A DNA stretch of 11,125 nt, taken from DATJJW01 sp035491935. GTDB taxonomy: Bacteria; Pseudomonadota; Alphaproteobacteria; ATCC43930; CGMCC-115725. Made by a program: the position numbers and the translations under genes. The notes under the pieces are model-generated. The model was given only the letters and a program-made list of their open reading frames with translations. It searched no databases and was not told where the DNA came from. The DNA is taken from positions 1 to 11,125 of the forward strand of contig DATJJW010000151.1 in the NCBI GenBank assembly GCA_035491935.1, given 5' to 3'. This document shows, in pieces, positions 1 to 7,261 of this stretch. The number at the start of each line of letters is the position of its first letter. The first letter of the stretch is position 1.

Positions 1-543
1 CAGGTCAATCCACCGCCGAATCATGATCGGGGACAGCCGTCCGGTCCGAACCGGCCGGCGCCCCAGAAGCGGCCGCCGGCCAATACGCCGAACCGGCCTG
101 CGCCCGGCAAACCTCCGGAGGGGCAGAGGCCGCCGCATGCCAACAGGCCCTCGCCCCAAAGACCTTCCGCTCATCGGCCTCCCCCTCATCGGCCTCCCGC
201 TCATAAGCCGGCCGCCCAGAGGCCGGTGAGCCACAGACCGCCGCATTACGCCAAGCCTTTGCCGCCGCGCGGCAATCAGTTCTGGCATCGCGGCCGCTAC
301 TACAATCGGGTCAGGGGGCCAGCCTTCACCTGGCCGCGCGGCTGGAGCTATCGCCGCTGGAGCATCGGCGCCCTGTTTCCAGGCATTTTCCTCACGCCGA
401 CCTATTTCTACGGCAATTACGCCCCACTCGGCCTGCAGGCGCCGTTGCCCGGCTATGCCTGGGTCCGATACGGCTCCGACCTGGTGCTGGTGAACCTGTC
501 CAGCCGGGTTATCGAGGATGTCGTCTACGGCGTCTTCATGTAG
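1..543 (+). CDS. RcnB-family protein, C-terminal part (5' end outside window)
   Basis: The reading frame is open from base 1 to the TAG at 541-543, giving about 180 residues without the N-terminus. The first 75 or so residues are low complexity, rich in Pro, Arg, His, Asn and Gln. The rest is a compact folded domain beginning near RGNQFWHRGRYYNRVRGP and ending YAWVRYGSDLVLVNLSSRVI. The pattern GYxWVRxGxDLVLV, then a hydrophobic stretch near the C-terminus, is typical of the RcnB family. The founding member is a small periplasmic protein that affects nickel and cobalt homeostasis in Escherichia coli, but most proteobacterial members are uncharacterised, so a metal role here is inference only. 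A signal peptide would be expected in the missing part. The gene is followed by a strong terminator hairpin and no operon partner is visible downstream. The family call is fairly sure; the function is not. Confidence 0.8.
   Translation, partial: QVNPPPNHDRGQPSGPNRPAPQKRPPANTPNRPAPGKPPEGQRPPHANRPSPQRPSAHRPPPHRPPAHKPAAQRPVSHRPPHYAKPLPPRGNQFWHRGRYYNRVRGPAFTWPRGWSYRRWSIGALFPGIFLTPTYFYGNYAPLGLQAPLPGYAWVRYGSDLVLVNLSSRVIEDVVYGVFM
170..214 (+). repeat. 15-bp tandem repeat in the Pro/His-rich linker
   Basis: Two nearly identical 15-bp units (170-184 and 185-199, both CTCATCGGCCTCCC followed by C or G) are followed by a decayed third copy at 200-214. They lie in frame and encode five-residue units of the form xHRPP, with the third reading AHKPA. 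The repeat number could vary without breaking the frame. Confidence 0.75.
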
Positions 544-557
544 GCGTTCGGCAGCTT

Positions 558-587
558 GAGATACTGCCTTGTCCAAGGCAGTATCTC
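558..587 (+). terminator. Rho-independent terminator after the RcnB-family gene
   Basis: A perfect 13-bp inverted repeat, GAGATACTGCCTT (558-570) and AAGGCAGTATCTC (575-587), encloses a 4-nt GTCC loop. It starts 15 nt after the stop codon and is followed by a pyrimidine-rich tail (CGTTTCCTCTT). The tail is not a pure T run, but stem length and position make a terminator the natural reading. Confidence 0.8.
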
Positions 588-609
588 CGTTTCCTCTTGA
601 CGATCTTTC

Positions 610-864
610 ATGGCGCACCATGTCCCTGTCATGCTTGTCAGAAGACAACGAAGCGGCATGGCTATGGAAACACAGGAACGGCGGCTACCGCTGAAGCTTG
701 CATGTCCCATGATTATTGTGAGCGTCTTACTATTTTTCGCGATCGTCTTCAACTTTAGCCTTGCATCGATAAGTACAACGGGCATGTGGCTGACTATTAC
801 CTTGGCTGTATGCGAAGTTGGCCTGTCTGTAGCCAGCTTTATCTGGATAAGGCGTCACGCATAG
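610..864 (+). CDS. Possible small two-helix membrane protein
   Basis: This is a short ORF of 84 residues from the ATG at 610. In-frame ATGs at 658 and 664 would give 68 or 66 residues and are equally plausible, since none of the starts has a convincing Shine-Dalgarno sequence. Two hydrophobic segments are visible, at about residues 30-53 and 59-80, separated by a short STTG turn. Arginines lie before the first (RRQR, ERR) and after the second (IRRHA), so the positive-inside rule puts both ends in the cytoplasm. The stretch is more AT-rich than its surroundings. A hairpin starts directly after the stop codon, and a terminator precedes the ORF, so it would be a single-gene unit. I do not recognise a family. 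The membrane-like pattern argues for a real gene; the weak starts argue against. Confidence 0.42.
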   Translation: MAHHVPVMLVRRQRSGMAMETQERRLPLKLACPMIIVSVLLFFAIVFNFSLASISTTGMWLTITLAVCEVGLSVASFIWIRRHA

Positions 865-893
865 GCTGCCAGGGCGAGGAGAGCCTTGGCAGC
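865..893 (+). terminator. Hairpin directly after the small membrane ORF
   Basis: An 11-bp stem with one G-T wobble is formed by GCTGCCAGGGC (865-875) and GCCTTGGCAGC (883-893), with a 7-nt loop. It begins at the base after the TAG stop. No clear T run follows, so its role as a rho-independent terminator is probable rather than certain. Confidence 0.5.
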
Positions 894-957
894 GTTGGAT
901 AAAATGCGTGCCCTGCCTGAAGTTTCAAACTGAGACACTACCGCTTCCAGACTCTTC

Positions 958-985
958 TTGACTCTCGATTCGTTTGGAACAAAAT
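958..985 (+). promoter_or_regulatory. Predicted promoter of the imuA-imuB-dnaE2 operon
   Basis: A good -35 hexamer TTGACT (958-963) is followed, after 16 bp, by a mediocre -10 candidate CAAAAT (980-985). The -10 lies inside the LexA box, the expected arrangement for repression by steric block. Transcription would start around 990-995, giving a very short leader before the imuA start. The -35 is clear; the -10 is read by eye and matches the consensus only partly. Confidence 0.5.
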
Positions 986-991
986 AAGAAC
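977..991. promoter_or_regulatory. LexA-binding site (SOS box, alphaproteobacterial type)
   Basis: The sequence GAAC-AAAATAA-GAAC is an exact match to GAAC-N7-GAAC, the reverse complement of the GTTC-N7-GTTC direct repeat bound by LexA in many Alphaproteobacteria. It lies 17 bp upstream of the chosen imuA ATG and overlaps the predicted -10 element. Since imuA, imuB and dnaE2 are classical SOS genes, the match in this position is very unlikely to be chance. Confidence 0.88.
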
Positions 992-1008
992 TTCAAACGG
1001 AATCGGTG

Positions 1009-1800
1009 ATGGGAATGGTGTCTGCGCCAGCCACTATGCCTGCCTTGCGGGCTTGGGTCGCGCGGCTTGAGGGCCGTGTCGCGATGGGTGTGCCGCATGA
1101 GGGCGCCTTGGGCTTCGGCGTGGCCGCGATCGATGCGGCGCTGCCGGGTGGCGGGCTCATGCGCGGGGCGTTTCATGAGGTGTCGGGTGGTTTGACCGAA
1201 CCGGGCGAGGCGGCGTCGCCCGGGATCGAGGCGGCGCTGGGCTTCATTGCCGGCATCGTGGCGCGGGCGGCGGGACCGGTGCTGTGGGTGGCACCGCGGA
1301 TCGAGCTCTATGCGCCGGGCCTGGCCATGGCGGGCCTCATGCCCGACCGGCTGATCCTGGCCGAGGCCGGTGGCGACAAGCAGGTGCTGGCCGCGATGGA
1401 GGAAGGCTTGCGGCACAAGGGGCTGAAGGCGGTGGTCGGCGAGGCGGATGCGGTCAACCTGACATCCAGTCGCCGGCTGCAACTGGCGGCACAGGCCGGC
1501 GGTGCGCTGGGGCTGCTCTTATGCCGTCGGGCGGGCGAAAACCCGAGTGCCGCCGTCACCCGCTGGCGGGTCGCGGGCGTGCCGGGGCCGGGACGGCTCC
1601 GAGGGCAGGAGGCGGTGACTTTAAGCGATATGGGCCGGGCCCATTGGCGGCTTGATCTCGTCCGTTGCCGGGGCGGCGAGCCGCAATCATGGATCGTGGA
1701 GGCATGCGATGGCCAGGGTCGTCTCGATCTGGTTGCCGAACTGGGCGACCGATCGGCTGCGCCGGTCGAAGCGGCGTTCGGCGCTCGCCGCGTCGGATAG
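1009..1800 (+). CDS. imuA: ImuA, mutasome accessory protein (RecA-like)
   Basis: ImuA is a RecA-related accessory factor of SOS mutagenesis that works with ImuB and the error-prone polymerase DnaE2. The 263-residue product matches the family in length and layout. The N-terminal block LGFGVAAIDAALPGGGLMRG (about residues 34-53), followed by HEV, sits where RecA has its Walker A region but is a Gly-rich, degenerate version. A core beta-strand block VLWVAPR and a C-terminal segment with PSAAVTRWRVAG are typical of ImuA. I chose the ATG at 1009: a weak CGGA element lies 7 nt upstream. A GTG directly before it (1006) and an ATG at 1015 are alternatives. The gene sits just behind an SOS box, and its 3' end overlaps imuB by 92 bp in another frame. 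The C-terminal 30 residues are therefore encoded by doubly used DNA. Confidence 0.88.
   Translation: MGMVSAPATMPALRAWVARLEGRVAMGVPHEGALGFGVAAIDAALPGGGLMRGAFHEVSGGLTEPGEAASPGIEAALGFIAGIVARAAGPVLWVAPRIELYAPGLAMAGLMPDRLILAEAGGDKQVLAAMEEGLRHKGLKAVVGEADAVNLTSSRRLQLAAQAGGALGLLLCRRAGENPSAAVTRWRVAGVPGPGRLRGQEAVTLSDMGRAHWRLDLVRCRGGEPQSWIVEACDGQGRLDLVAELGDRSAAPVEAAFGARRVG
1698..1702 (+). promoter_or_regulatory. Ribosome binding site fixing the imuB start
   Basis: A strong GGAGG lies inside the 3' part of imuA, 6 nt ahead of the ATG at 1709. The imuB frame is open further upstream (ATG at 1652), but this site together with the conserved MARVVSIWLP N-terminus selects 1709. Confidence 0.8.
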
Positions 1801-3229
1801 GGTCGCGTGGAATAGGCCGCTCGCCACCGTTACGCGCGACGGACGGCGCCGCATCCTGGCCGCGGTCGACGATGCGGCCCGTGCCCTCGGCCTCGTTCCG
1901 GGCATGGATGTGGCCCATGCCCAGGCGCTGGTGGGCGATCTCGCCCTGGTGCCGGCGGTGCCGGAGAGCGATGCCACGGGGTTGGCGCTGCTCGGTGACT
2001 GGTGCCATCGCTTCGGCCCGATCGTCGCGGTCGACGCGCCGGATGGGCTGCTGTTCGACGCGGGCGGCCTCGCGCATCTCTATGGCGGCGAGGATCGGCT
2101 GCTGGAGGTGCTGGAAGCGAGGCTATCGGCCTTGGGGCTGGCGGTCCGGCTCGGGCTGGCCGATACGGTGGGTGCCGCCTGGGCGTGGGCGCGGTTCGGG
2201 CCTGCCGGCATCATCGAATCCTGCGCACAGCATGCGGCATTGGCGAGCTTGCCGGTCGCGGGTTTGCGCATCGAGGCGGCCATCGCCAAGCGTCTGGGCC
2301 AGCTCGGATTCGGCCGTATCGGTCAGCTCTATACCTTGCCGCGTGCCAGCCTGACGCGGCGCTTCGGCCCGCACCTCGTCACCCGTCTCGACCAGGCGCT
2401 GGGCGCCGTCGAGGAACCGGTCGCGCCCTTGACGCCGGTCGAGGATCCCAACCTGTGCCTGGGCTTTGCCGAGCCGATCGCGACGCCGGAGGATCTGACG
2501 CGCGCCATCCATCATTTATGCGCCGGGCTCTGCCGCATGTTGGCCGAGCACGGTTTGGGCGCGCGGCGCCTGCTGCTGGTCTGCCATCGGGTCGATGGCG
2601 TCAATGGCCGGATCGGCATCGGCACGGTGCGGGCCAATCGCGATGCCGGACATCTGGCGAGGCTGCTCCTGGAGCGGCTCGACACCATCGATCCCGGCTT
2701 CGGCATCGAGGCGATGCGTCTCATCGCCACCCGCACCGATCTCCAGGCGCCGGAGCAGCTGGGTACGTTGCATGCCAATCATAGCGATGGGGGTGATGGG
2801 GGCGGTGATGCCGAACTCGACATGCTGGTCGACCGGCTGATCGGCCGGCTGGGGGCCGCGCATGTCTATCGTATGCAGCCCGTCGAGAGCGACTGGCCGG
2901 AGCATGCGATGCACCGTGTGGCGCCGATGGCCGAGACATATGCGGCCGCCTTGCCCGTGCTGCCGCGCCCGGTGCGGCTGCTGGCATATCCGGAGCCGGT
3001 CGAGACCACGGCGCTGATGCCCGACCATCCGCCGGCGCAGTTCATCTGGCACGGCATCCGCCACAAGGTGGTCCATGCCGACGGGCCGGAGCGGCTGACG
3101 CCCGAATGGTGGCGCGGCGGCAAAGATCGGGCCGAGCGTGACTATTTCCAGGTCGAAGATGAGAGCGGCCGGCGCTTCTGGCTGTTCCGCCAGGACCGCG
3201 CCTGGTTCCTGCACGGGTTCTTTGCCTGA
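1709..3229 (+). CDS. imuB: ImuB, catalytically dead Y-family polymerase homologue
   Basis: ImuB is a Y-family DNA polymerase homologue that has lost catalysis and acts as a hub linking ImuA, DnaE2 and the beta sliding clamp. The product has 506 residues, normal for the family. The N-terminus reads VVSIWLPNWATDRL, where active Y-family enzymes carry a DMDxFF-type motif; W8 and P10 replace the aspartates. The second catalytic block, SIDE in active enzymes, aligns by eye with APDG, so the glutamate is G113. A helix-hairpin-helix-like segment follows (LGFGRIGQLYTLPRASLTRR), then the little-finger region, then QLGTL at Q350, a degenerate candidate clamp-binding motif. The C-terminus has the family's FWLFR and WFLHGFFA blocks. 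The start is fixed by GGAGG 6 nt upstream. The 92-bp overlap with imuA suggests translational coupling. dnaE2 starts 10 bp downstream. Confidence 0.92.
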   Translation: MARVVSIWLPNWATDRLRRSKRRSALAASDRVAWNRPLATVTRDGRRRILAAVDDAARALGLVPGMDVAHAQALVGDLALVPAVPESDATGLALLGDWCHRFGPIVAVDAPDGLLFDAGGLAHLYGGEDRLLEVLEARLSALGLAVRLGLADTVGAAWAWARFGPAGIIESCAQHAALASLPVAGLRIEAAIAKRLGQLGFGRIGQLYTLPRASLTRRFGPHLVTRLDQALGAVEEPVAPLTPVEDPNLCLGFAEPIATPEDLTRAIHHLCAGLCRMLAEHGLGARRLLLVCHRVDGVNGRIGIGTVRANRDAGHLARLLLERLDTIDPGFGIEAMRLIATRTDLQAPEQLGTLHANHSDGGDGGGDAELDMLVDRLIGRLGAAHVYRMQPVESDWPEHAMHRVAPMAETYAAALPVLPRPVRLLAYPEPVETTALMPDHPPAQFIWHGIRHKVVHADGPERLTPEWWRGGKDRAERDYFQVEDESGRRFWLFRQDRAWFLHGFFA

Positions 3230-3239
3230 GGAGTTGGGC

Positions 3240-6200
3240 ATGAATTACGCGGAGCTGCAGGTCACCAGCAATTTTTCCTTCCTGCGCGGCGCCTCGCACC
3301 CGCATGAGCTGGTGGTGGCGGCGCAGGCACTCGGCATGACCGCCATCGGCATCGCCGATCGCGGCAGCATGGCCGGGGCGGTGCGCATGCATGTCGCCTG
3401 CAAGCAGGCGGGGCTGCGGCTGGTCGTGGGTTGCCGGCTGGACCTCGATGATGGCTTGCCGCTGCTGGTCTATCCGACCGATCGCGCAGCCTATGCGCGG
3501 CTCTCCCAGCTCTTGAGCTTCGGCAAGTCGCGCGCCGGCAAGGGCGGCTGCAGCCTCGACTATGCGGATGTGCGGGCGGCATCCGACGGGCTGATCGCGG
3601 TGCTGGTGCCGGACCGGCCGGATGCGCGGCTGGGGCTGGAGCTGACGCGGCTGAAACGCGATTTCGGCGACCGCGCCTATGTCGCGCTGACCCGCCGTTT
3701 CCGGCCAGGCGAGCGGGCACGGCTGGCGGCGATCGTCGATCGAGCCCATGGCGCGCGCGTCATGCCGGTCGTGACCAATGACGTGCTCTACCATGTGCCG
3801 GAACGGCGCATGCTGCAGGATGTCGCGACCTGCATCCGCGAGGGCTGCGCCATCGACGATGCCGGTTTCCGCCGCGAGCGTTTCGCCGATCGCTTCCTGA
3901 AGCCGCCGGCCGAGATGGTGCGGCTCTTTGCCGATTACCCGCAGGCCATCGAGGCCAGTACGGAGATCGCGGAGCGCTGCCGTTTCTCGCTGGATGATTT
4001 GGCCTATCAATATCCGGAGGAAGCGCCGATTCCGGGTCTGAACGCACAGGAAGCGCTGGAGCGTTTCACCTGGGAGGGGGCGGCCCGGCGCTATCCGGAT
4101 GGCGTGTCCGAGACGGTGCGGGCGCAGCTGCGCAAGGAGCTCGATCTCATCGCCCAGATGCGCTACGCGCCCTATTTCCTCACCGTGGCGCGTATCGTCA
4201 GGGCGGCGCGGGCGATGGATATCCTGTGCCAGGGGCGCGGTTCGGCGGCCAATTCCGCCGTCTGTTTCATGCTGGACATCACCGAGATCGACCCGACCAA
4301 GAGCAACCTCCTGTTCGAGCGCTTTATCTCGACCGCGCGCAACGAGCCGCCCGATATCGATGTCGATTTCGAGCATGAGCGGCGTGAGGAGGTGATCCAG
4401 TGGATCTACGAGACATATGGCCGCGACAGGTCGGCGCTGGCGGCGACGGTGATCACCTACCGCGCCAAGGGGGCGATCCGCGATGTCGGCAAGGCGATGG
4501 GTCTGCCGCAGGACGTGACCGCGGCGCTCTCCAAGCAGGCCTGGGCCTGGTCGAAGGAGGGGGTGAGCGGCGAGCAGGCCCAAAGTTTGGGCTTCGATGC
4601 GGGCGACAGGCGTCTGGCCATGACGCTCGACCTCGCGCGTGAGCTGATCGGTTTCCCGCGCCACCTGTCGCAGCATCCGGGGGGCTTCGTGCTAACGCGC
4701 GAGCCGTTGGCCGATCTGGTGCCGGTCGAGCCGGCGGCGATGGAGAACCGCCAGGTCGTCGAATGGGACAAGGACGATCTGGACGCGCTCAAGATCATGA
4801 AGGTCGATGTGCTGGGCCTCGGCATGCTCGGCTGCCTACGCCGCGCCTTCACTATGCTGGAGGATGTTCATGGGTGGGAGTTGGCCGTCGCGACGATACC
4901 GCCGGAGGACAAGGATACGTATCGCATGATCTGCCGCGCCGACACGGTCGGCGTGTTTCAGATCGAATCCCGCGCGCAGATGAGCATGCTGCCGCGGCTC
5001 AGACCCAAGGAATTCTACGATCTGGTGATCGAGGTCGCCATCGTCCGGCCGGGGCCGATCCAGGGCAACATGGTGCATCCCTATCTCAAGCGCCGGCAGG
5101 ATCCGAAGCTCGTGACATATCCCAAGCCCGAGTTGGAGGCGGTGCTGAAAAAGACCCTGGGCGTGCCGCTGTTCCAGGAGCAGGCGATGCGCATCGCCAT
5201 CGAATGCGCGGGCTTCACGCCGGACGAAGCCGATGGCTTGCGCCGTTCCATGGCGACGTTCCGCTTCGACGGCAAGGTCGAGAGCTATGAGGAACAGTTC
5301 CTGAAAGGTATGGCGCGCAACGGCTATCCGGAAGATTTCGCCATCAATTGCTTCAACCAGATCAAGGGCTTCGGCAGTTACGGCTTTCCGGAGAGCCACG
5401 CCGCCTCCTTCGCGATTCTGGTTTATGCCTCGTCCTGGATCAAATGCCATTACCCGGCGATCTTCTGCTGCGCGATCCTGAACGCCCAGCCCATGGGTTT
5501 CTACCAGCCGGCGCAACTGATCCGCGATGCGCGCGAGCATGGGGTGGAGGTATTGCCGGTCGACGTCAACGTCTCGCGCTGGGACAGCACGATCGAGGGC
5601 GGGCCGAAGCGTCAGGCGGTGCGGCTGGGTCTGCGTCTGGTCAAGGGCTTGAGCGTTCACGAGGCCGAACGGCTGACCTCCTGCCGTTACCAGCCCTATC
5701 CCAGCATCGAGGCGCTGCATCGGCGCTCGGGGCTGAAGGTCGCCTCGCTGGAGAAGCTGGCCGATGCCAACGCCTTCGTGGGCATGGGCATCGACCGGCG
5801 CCGGGCGCTCTGGGATGTACGGGCACTCGCCGATAGCGTCTTGCCGCTCTTCGCCCATGCCGCCCGTATCGGTGGGGCCAACATTGACGGAGGGGGCATC
5901 GAGATCATGGAGCCGCCGGCGGAATTGCCGGTCATGCCGGCGGGGCGCCATGTGGTCGAGGATTACGCCGCCACCGGCTTCAGCCTGCGCGCCCATCCGG
6001 TGAGTTTCCTGCGCCACCGGCTGGAATCCCGCGGCGCCATGCCGTTCGGGCATCTGGCCGATCCGGTGAAGGCGCGCGACGGCAAACGGGTGAGGTTGGG
6101 CGGCCTCATCCTGGTGCGTCAGCGTCCGGGCTCGGGCGAGGGGGTGGTGTTCATCACGCTGGAGGACGAGACCGGCATCGCTAATCTCGTCGTATGGCCG

Positions 6201-6467
6201 GATCTGTTCGAGAAACAGCGCCGGCTGATCCTGGCCGCGACCATGCTGGGCTGCATCGGCCGGGTGCAGCGTGAAGGCATCGTCGTGCATGTCGTGGTCG
6301 AGGAGCTGATCGACCTCTCGCATCTCCTGCGCCAAGTGGCGCGCGAGGAAGCCGCCCCGGATACCGTTCCGGATGCCACGCCATCGATGCCGAAATCCCG
6401 CGACCTCTATACCCGCGACATCCGCGTCACCCACGGCATCAAAGTGCCGACGCGCGATTTCAGATAA
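3240..6467 (+). CDS. dnaE2: DnaE2, error-prone DNA polymerase III alpha-like subunit
   Basis: DnaE2 is the C-family polymerase that performs SOS-induced translesion synthesis with ImuA and ImuB. The product has 1075 residues, the usual size. The N-terminal PHP domain begins YAELQVTSNFSFLRGASHP; replicative DnaE has LHVHS here, so the metal-binding histidines are replaced by Q7 and T9. The palm carries GRGSAANSAVCFMLDITEIDP and PDIDVDFEHERREE with D372, D374 and D376, and a further conserved acid in KIMKVDVLGLG (D523), so the catalytic aspartates appear intact. The fingers include EVAIVRPGPIQGNMVHPYLK. A C-terminal OB-fold (about KRVRLGGLILV to VVEELIDLSHLL) is followed by the typical tail ending GIKVPTRDFR. 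The start is fixed by GAGGAG, which overlaps the imuB stop and lies 6 nt before the ATG. An in-frame ATG at 3138 is inside imuB and rejected. The gene is the last of the SOS operon. Confidence 0.95.
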   Translation: MNYAELQVTSNFSFLRGASHPHELVVAAQALGMTAIGIADRGSMAGAVRMHVACKQAGLRLVVGCRLDLDDGLPLLVYPTDRAAYARLSQLLSFGKSRAGKGGCSLDYADVRAASDGLIAVLVPDRPDARLGLELTRLKRDFGDRAYVALTRRFRPGERARLAAIVDRAHGARVMPVVTNDVLYHVPERRMLQDVATCIREGCAIDDAGFRRERFADRFLKPPAEMVRLFADYPQAIEASTEIAERCRFSLDDLAYQYPEEAPIPGLNAQEALERFTWEGAARRYPDGVSETVRAQLRKELDLIAQMRYAPYFLTVARIVRAARAMDILCQGRGSAANSAVCFMLDITEIDPTKSNLLFERFISTARNEPPDIDVDFEHERREEVIQWIYETYGRDRSALAATVITYRAKGAIRDVGKAMGLPQDVTAALSKQAWAWSKEGVSGEQAQSLGFDAGDRRLAMTLDLARELIGFPRHLSQHPGGFVLTREPLADLVPVEPAAMENRQVVEWDKDDLDALKIMKVDVLGLGMLGCLRRAFTMLEDVHGWELAVATIPPEDKDTYRMICRADTVGVFQIESRAQMSMLPRLRPKEFYDLVIEVAIVRPGPIQGNMVHPYLKRRQDPKLVTYPKPELEAVLKKTLGVPLFQEQAMRIAIECAGFTPDEADGLRRSMATFRFDGKVESYEEQFLKGMARNGYPEDFAINCFNQIKGFGSYGFPESHAASFAILVYASSWIKCHYPAIFCCAILNAQPMGFYQPAQLIRDAREHGVEVLPVDVNVSRWDSTIEGGPKRQAVRLGLRLVKGLSVHEAERLTSCRYQPYPSIEALHRRSGLKVASLEKLADANAFVGMGIDRRRALWDVRALADSVLPLFAHAARIGGANIDGGGIEIMEPPAELPVMPAGRHVVEDYAATGFSLRAHPVSFLRHRLESRGAMPFGHLADPVKARDGKRVRLGGLILVRQRPGSGEGVVFITLEDETGIANLVVWPDLFEKQRRLILAATMLGCIGRVQREGIVVHVVVEELIDLSHLLRQVAREEAAPDTVPDATPSMPKSRDLYTRDIRVTHGIKVPTRDFR

Positions 6468-6538
6468 TCGTCTTCACGATCGGTGAGCCAACGTTCGAAG
6501 GCCAGCCCGCTGACGGCCCCTATGTTCCAGTTGATGCG

Positions 6539-7174
6539 CTAAACCGACCCGTTTCTGACGGGAACCGGCTGTTGCTGCGCCAGATGGGAAACGAGGTCGT
6601 CGGCCGAAGTACGCAGATGTAGTTCGACCATGTCCTTGGCACGCTCGACATCGCGGGCGCGGCAGGCCTCGTAGATCATCCAGTGCTGGCTCTGCGCCAC
6701 ATCCGTACCGACCAGGCGGGAATGGGCGTTGATGTAGCGTTCGACATTGGCGCGCAAGGTCGCGATCATCGCCACCAGCCGTGGCCAGCCGCTGCGGCTG
6801 ACGATGATGCTGTGGAAGCGTTCATTGCCGGCGGCCCAGTTCTTGTCCCAGCCAGCGCCAGTGTCGAGCTTCTCCAGCACCGCGCGCATCTGTTGCAGAT
6901 TGGCTTCGGTCAGGCGCGGTACAGCCCGTTCCATCGCCTGGCGCTCGAGCGCGATGCGGATGCCATATAGCTCCATGATGTCGGCAGGGTCGAGGGCTGC
7001 CACCACCACGCCGCGGCGCGGATAGACCGTGACCAGCCCCTCGCTCTCGAGCTGCTTCATGGCATCGCGTACCGGCATGCGCGAGACGCCATGGCGGCTG
7101 GCGATGGTATCGAGGTTGATGCGCGCACCGGGTTCGAGCGCGCCGGAGACGATCTGGACGCGCAGCTCGACCAC
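6539..7174 (-). CDS. GntR-family transcriptional regulator, FadR (FCD) subfamily
   Basis: This is a DNA-binding regulator with a winged helix-turn-helix at residues 1-58 (core LDTIASRHGVSRMPVRDAMK, then EGLVTVYPRRGVVV) and an all-helical FCD ligand-binding domain from about residue 66. The FCD part shows LYGIRIALERQAMERA, NERFHSIIVSRSG and a late segment with histidines (QSQHWMIYEACRARD, VELHLR), consistent with the metal-assisted carboxylate pocket of this subfamily. The ligand is unknown; typical ones are sugar acids, amino acids or other carboxylates. The given start is the only ATG, GTG or TTG in frame (GTG at 7174) and yields 211 residues, but it cuts into the first helix. The frame stays open to 7316 and the upstream residues ASQKDALVVELR fit the family, so initiation at an AUU (7246-7244) behind a strong Shine-Dalgarno site is likely, giving 235 residues. 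The gene is convergent to dnaE2. No catabolic operon is adjacent. Confidence 0.85.
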   Translation of the reverse strand: MVELRVQIVSGALEPGARINLDTIASRHGVSRMPVRDAMKQLESEGLVTVYPRRGVVVAALDPADIMELYGIRIALERQAMERAVPRLTEANLQQMRAVLEKLDTGAGWDKNWAAGNERFHSIIVSRSGWPRLVAMIATLRANVERYINAHSRLVGTDVAQSQHWMIYEACRARDVERAKDMVELHLRTSADDLVSHLAQQQPVPVRNGSV

Positions 7175-7255
7175 CAGCGCGTCTTTCTGGCTTGCCGCGA
7201 TCTTGCCTGGGCGAAGATTGGCGGGGCGAAGAGATGCTATGGGAATGGCTGATAT

Positions 7256-7261
7256 CCTCCC
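7256..7261 (-). promoter_or_regulatory. Strong Shine-Dalgarno site with no ATG, GTG or TTG behind it
   Basis: On the minus strand this reads GGGAGG, followed after 9 nt by ATT CCC ATA GCA in the frame of the GntR gene. It is the best ribosome binding site near that gene, but no standard start codon lies at the right distance. This is the main evidence for initiation at AUU (7246-7244). Confidence 0.5.

Noticed and set aside
3042..4676. 544-codon open frame on the minus strand opposite imuB and dnaE2
   Set aside because: It is a shadow of GC-rich codon use in dnaE2. Its translation is Arg/His/Gln/Ala-rich with no domain, and the plus-strand gene is certain.
4836..6434. 532-codon open frame on the minus strand opposite dnaE2
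   Set aside because: Same reason: a by-product of strong third-position GC bias in dnaE2, with low-complexity translation and no recognisable motif.
6467..6480. ATCGT-CTTC-ACGAT hairpin right after the dnaE2 stop
   Set aside because: The stem is only 5 bp without a T run, so I did not call it a terminator, although the position would suit one.
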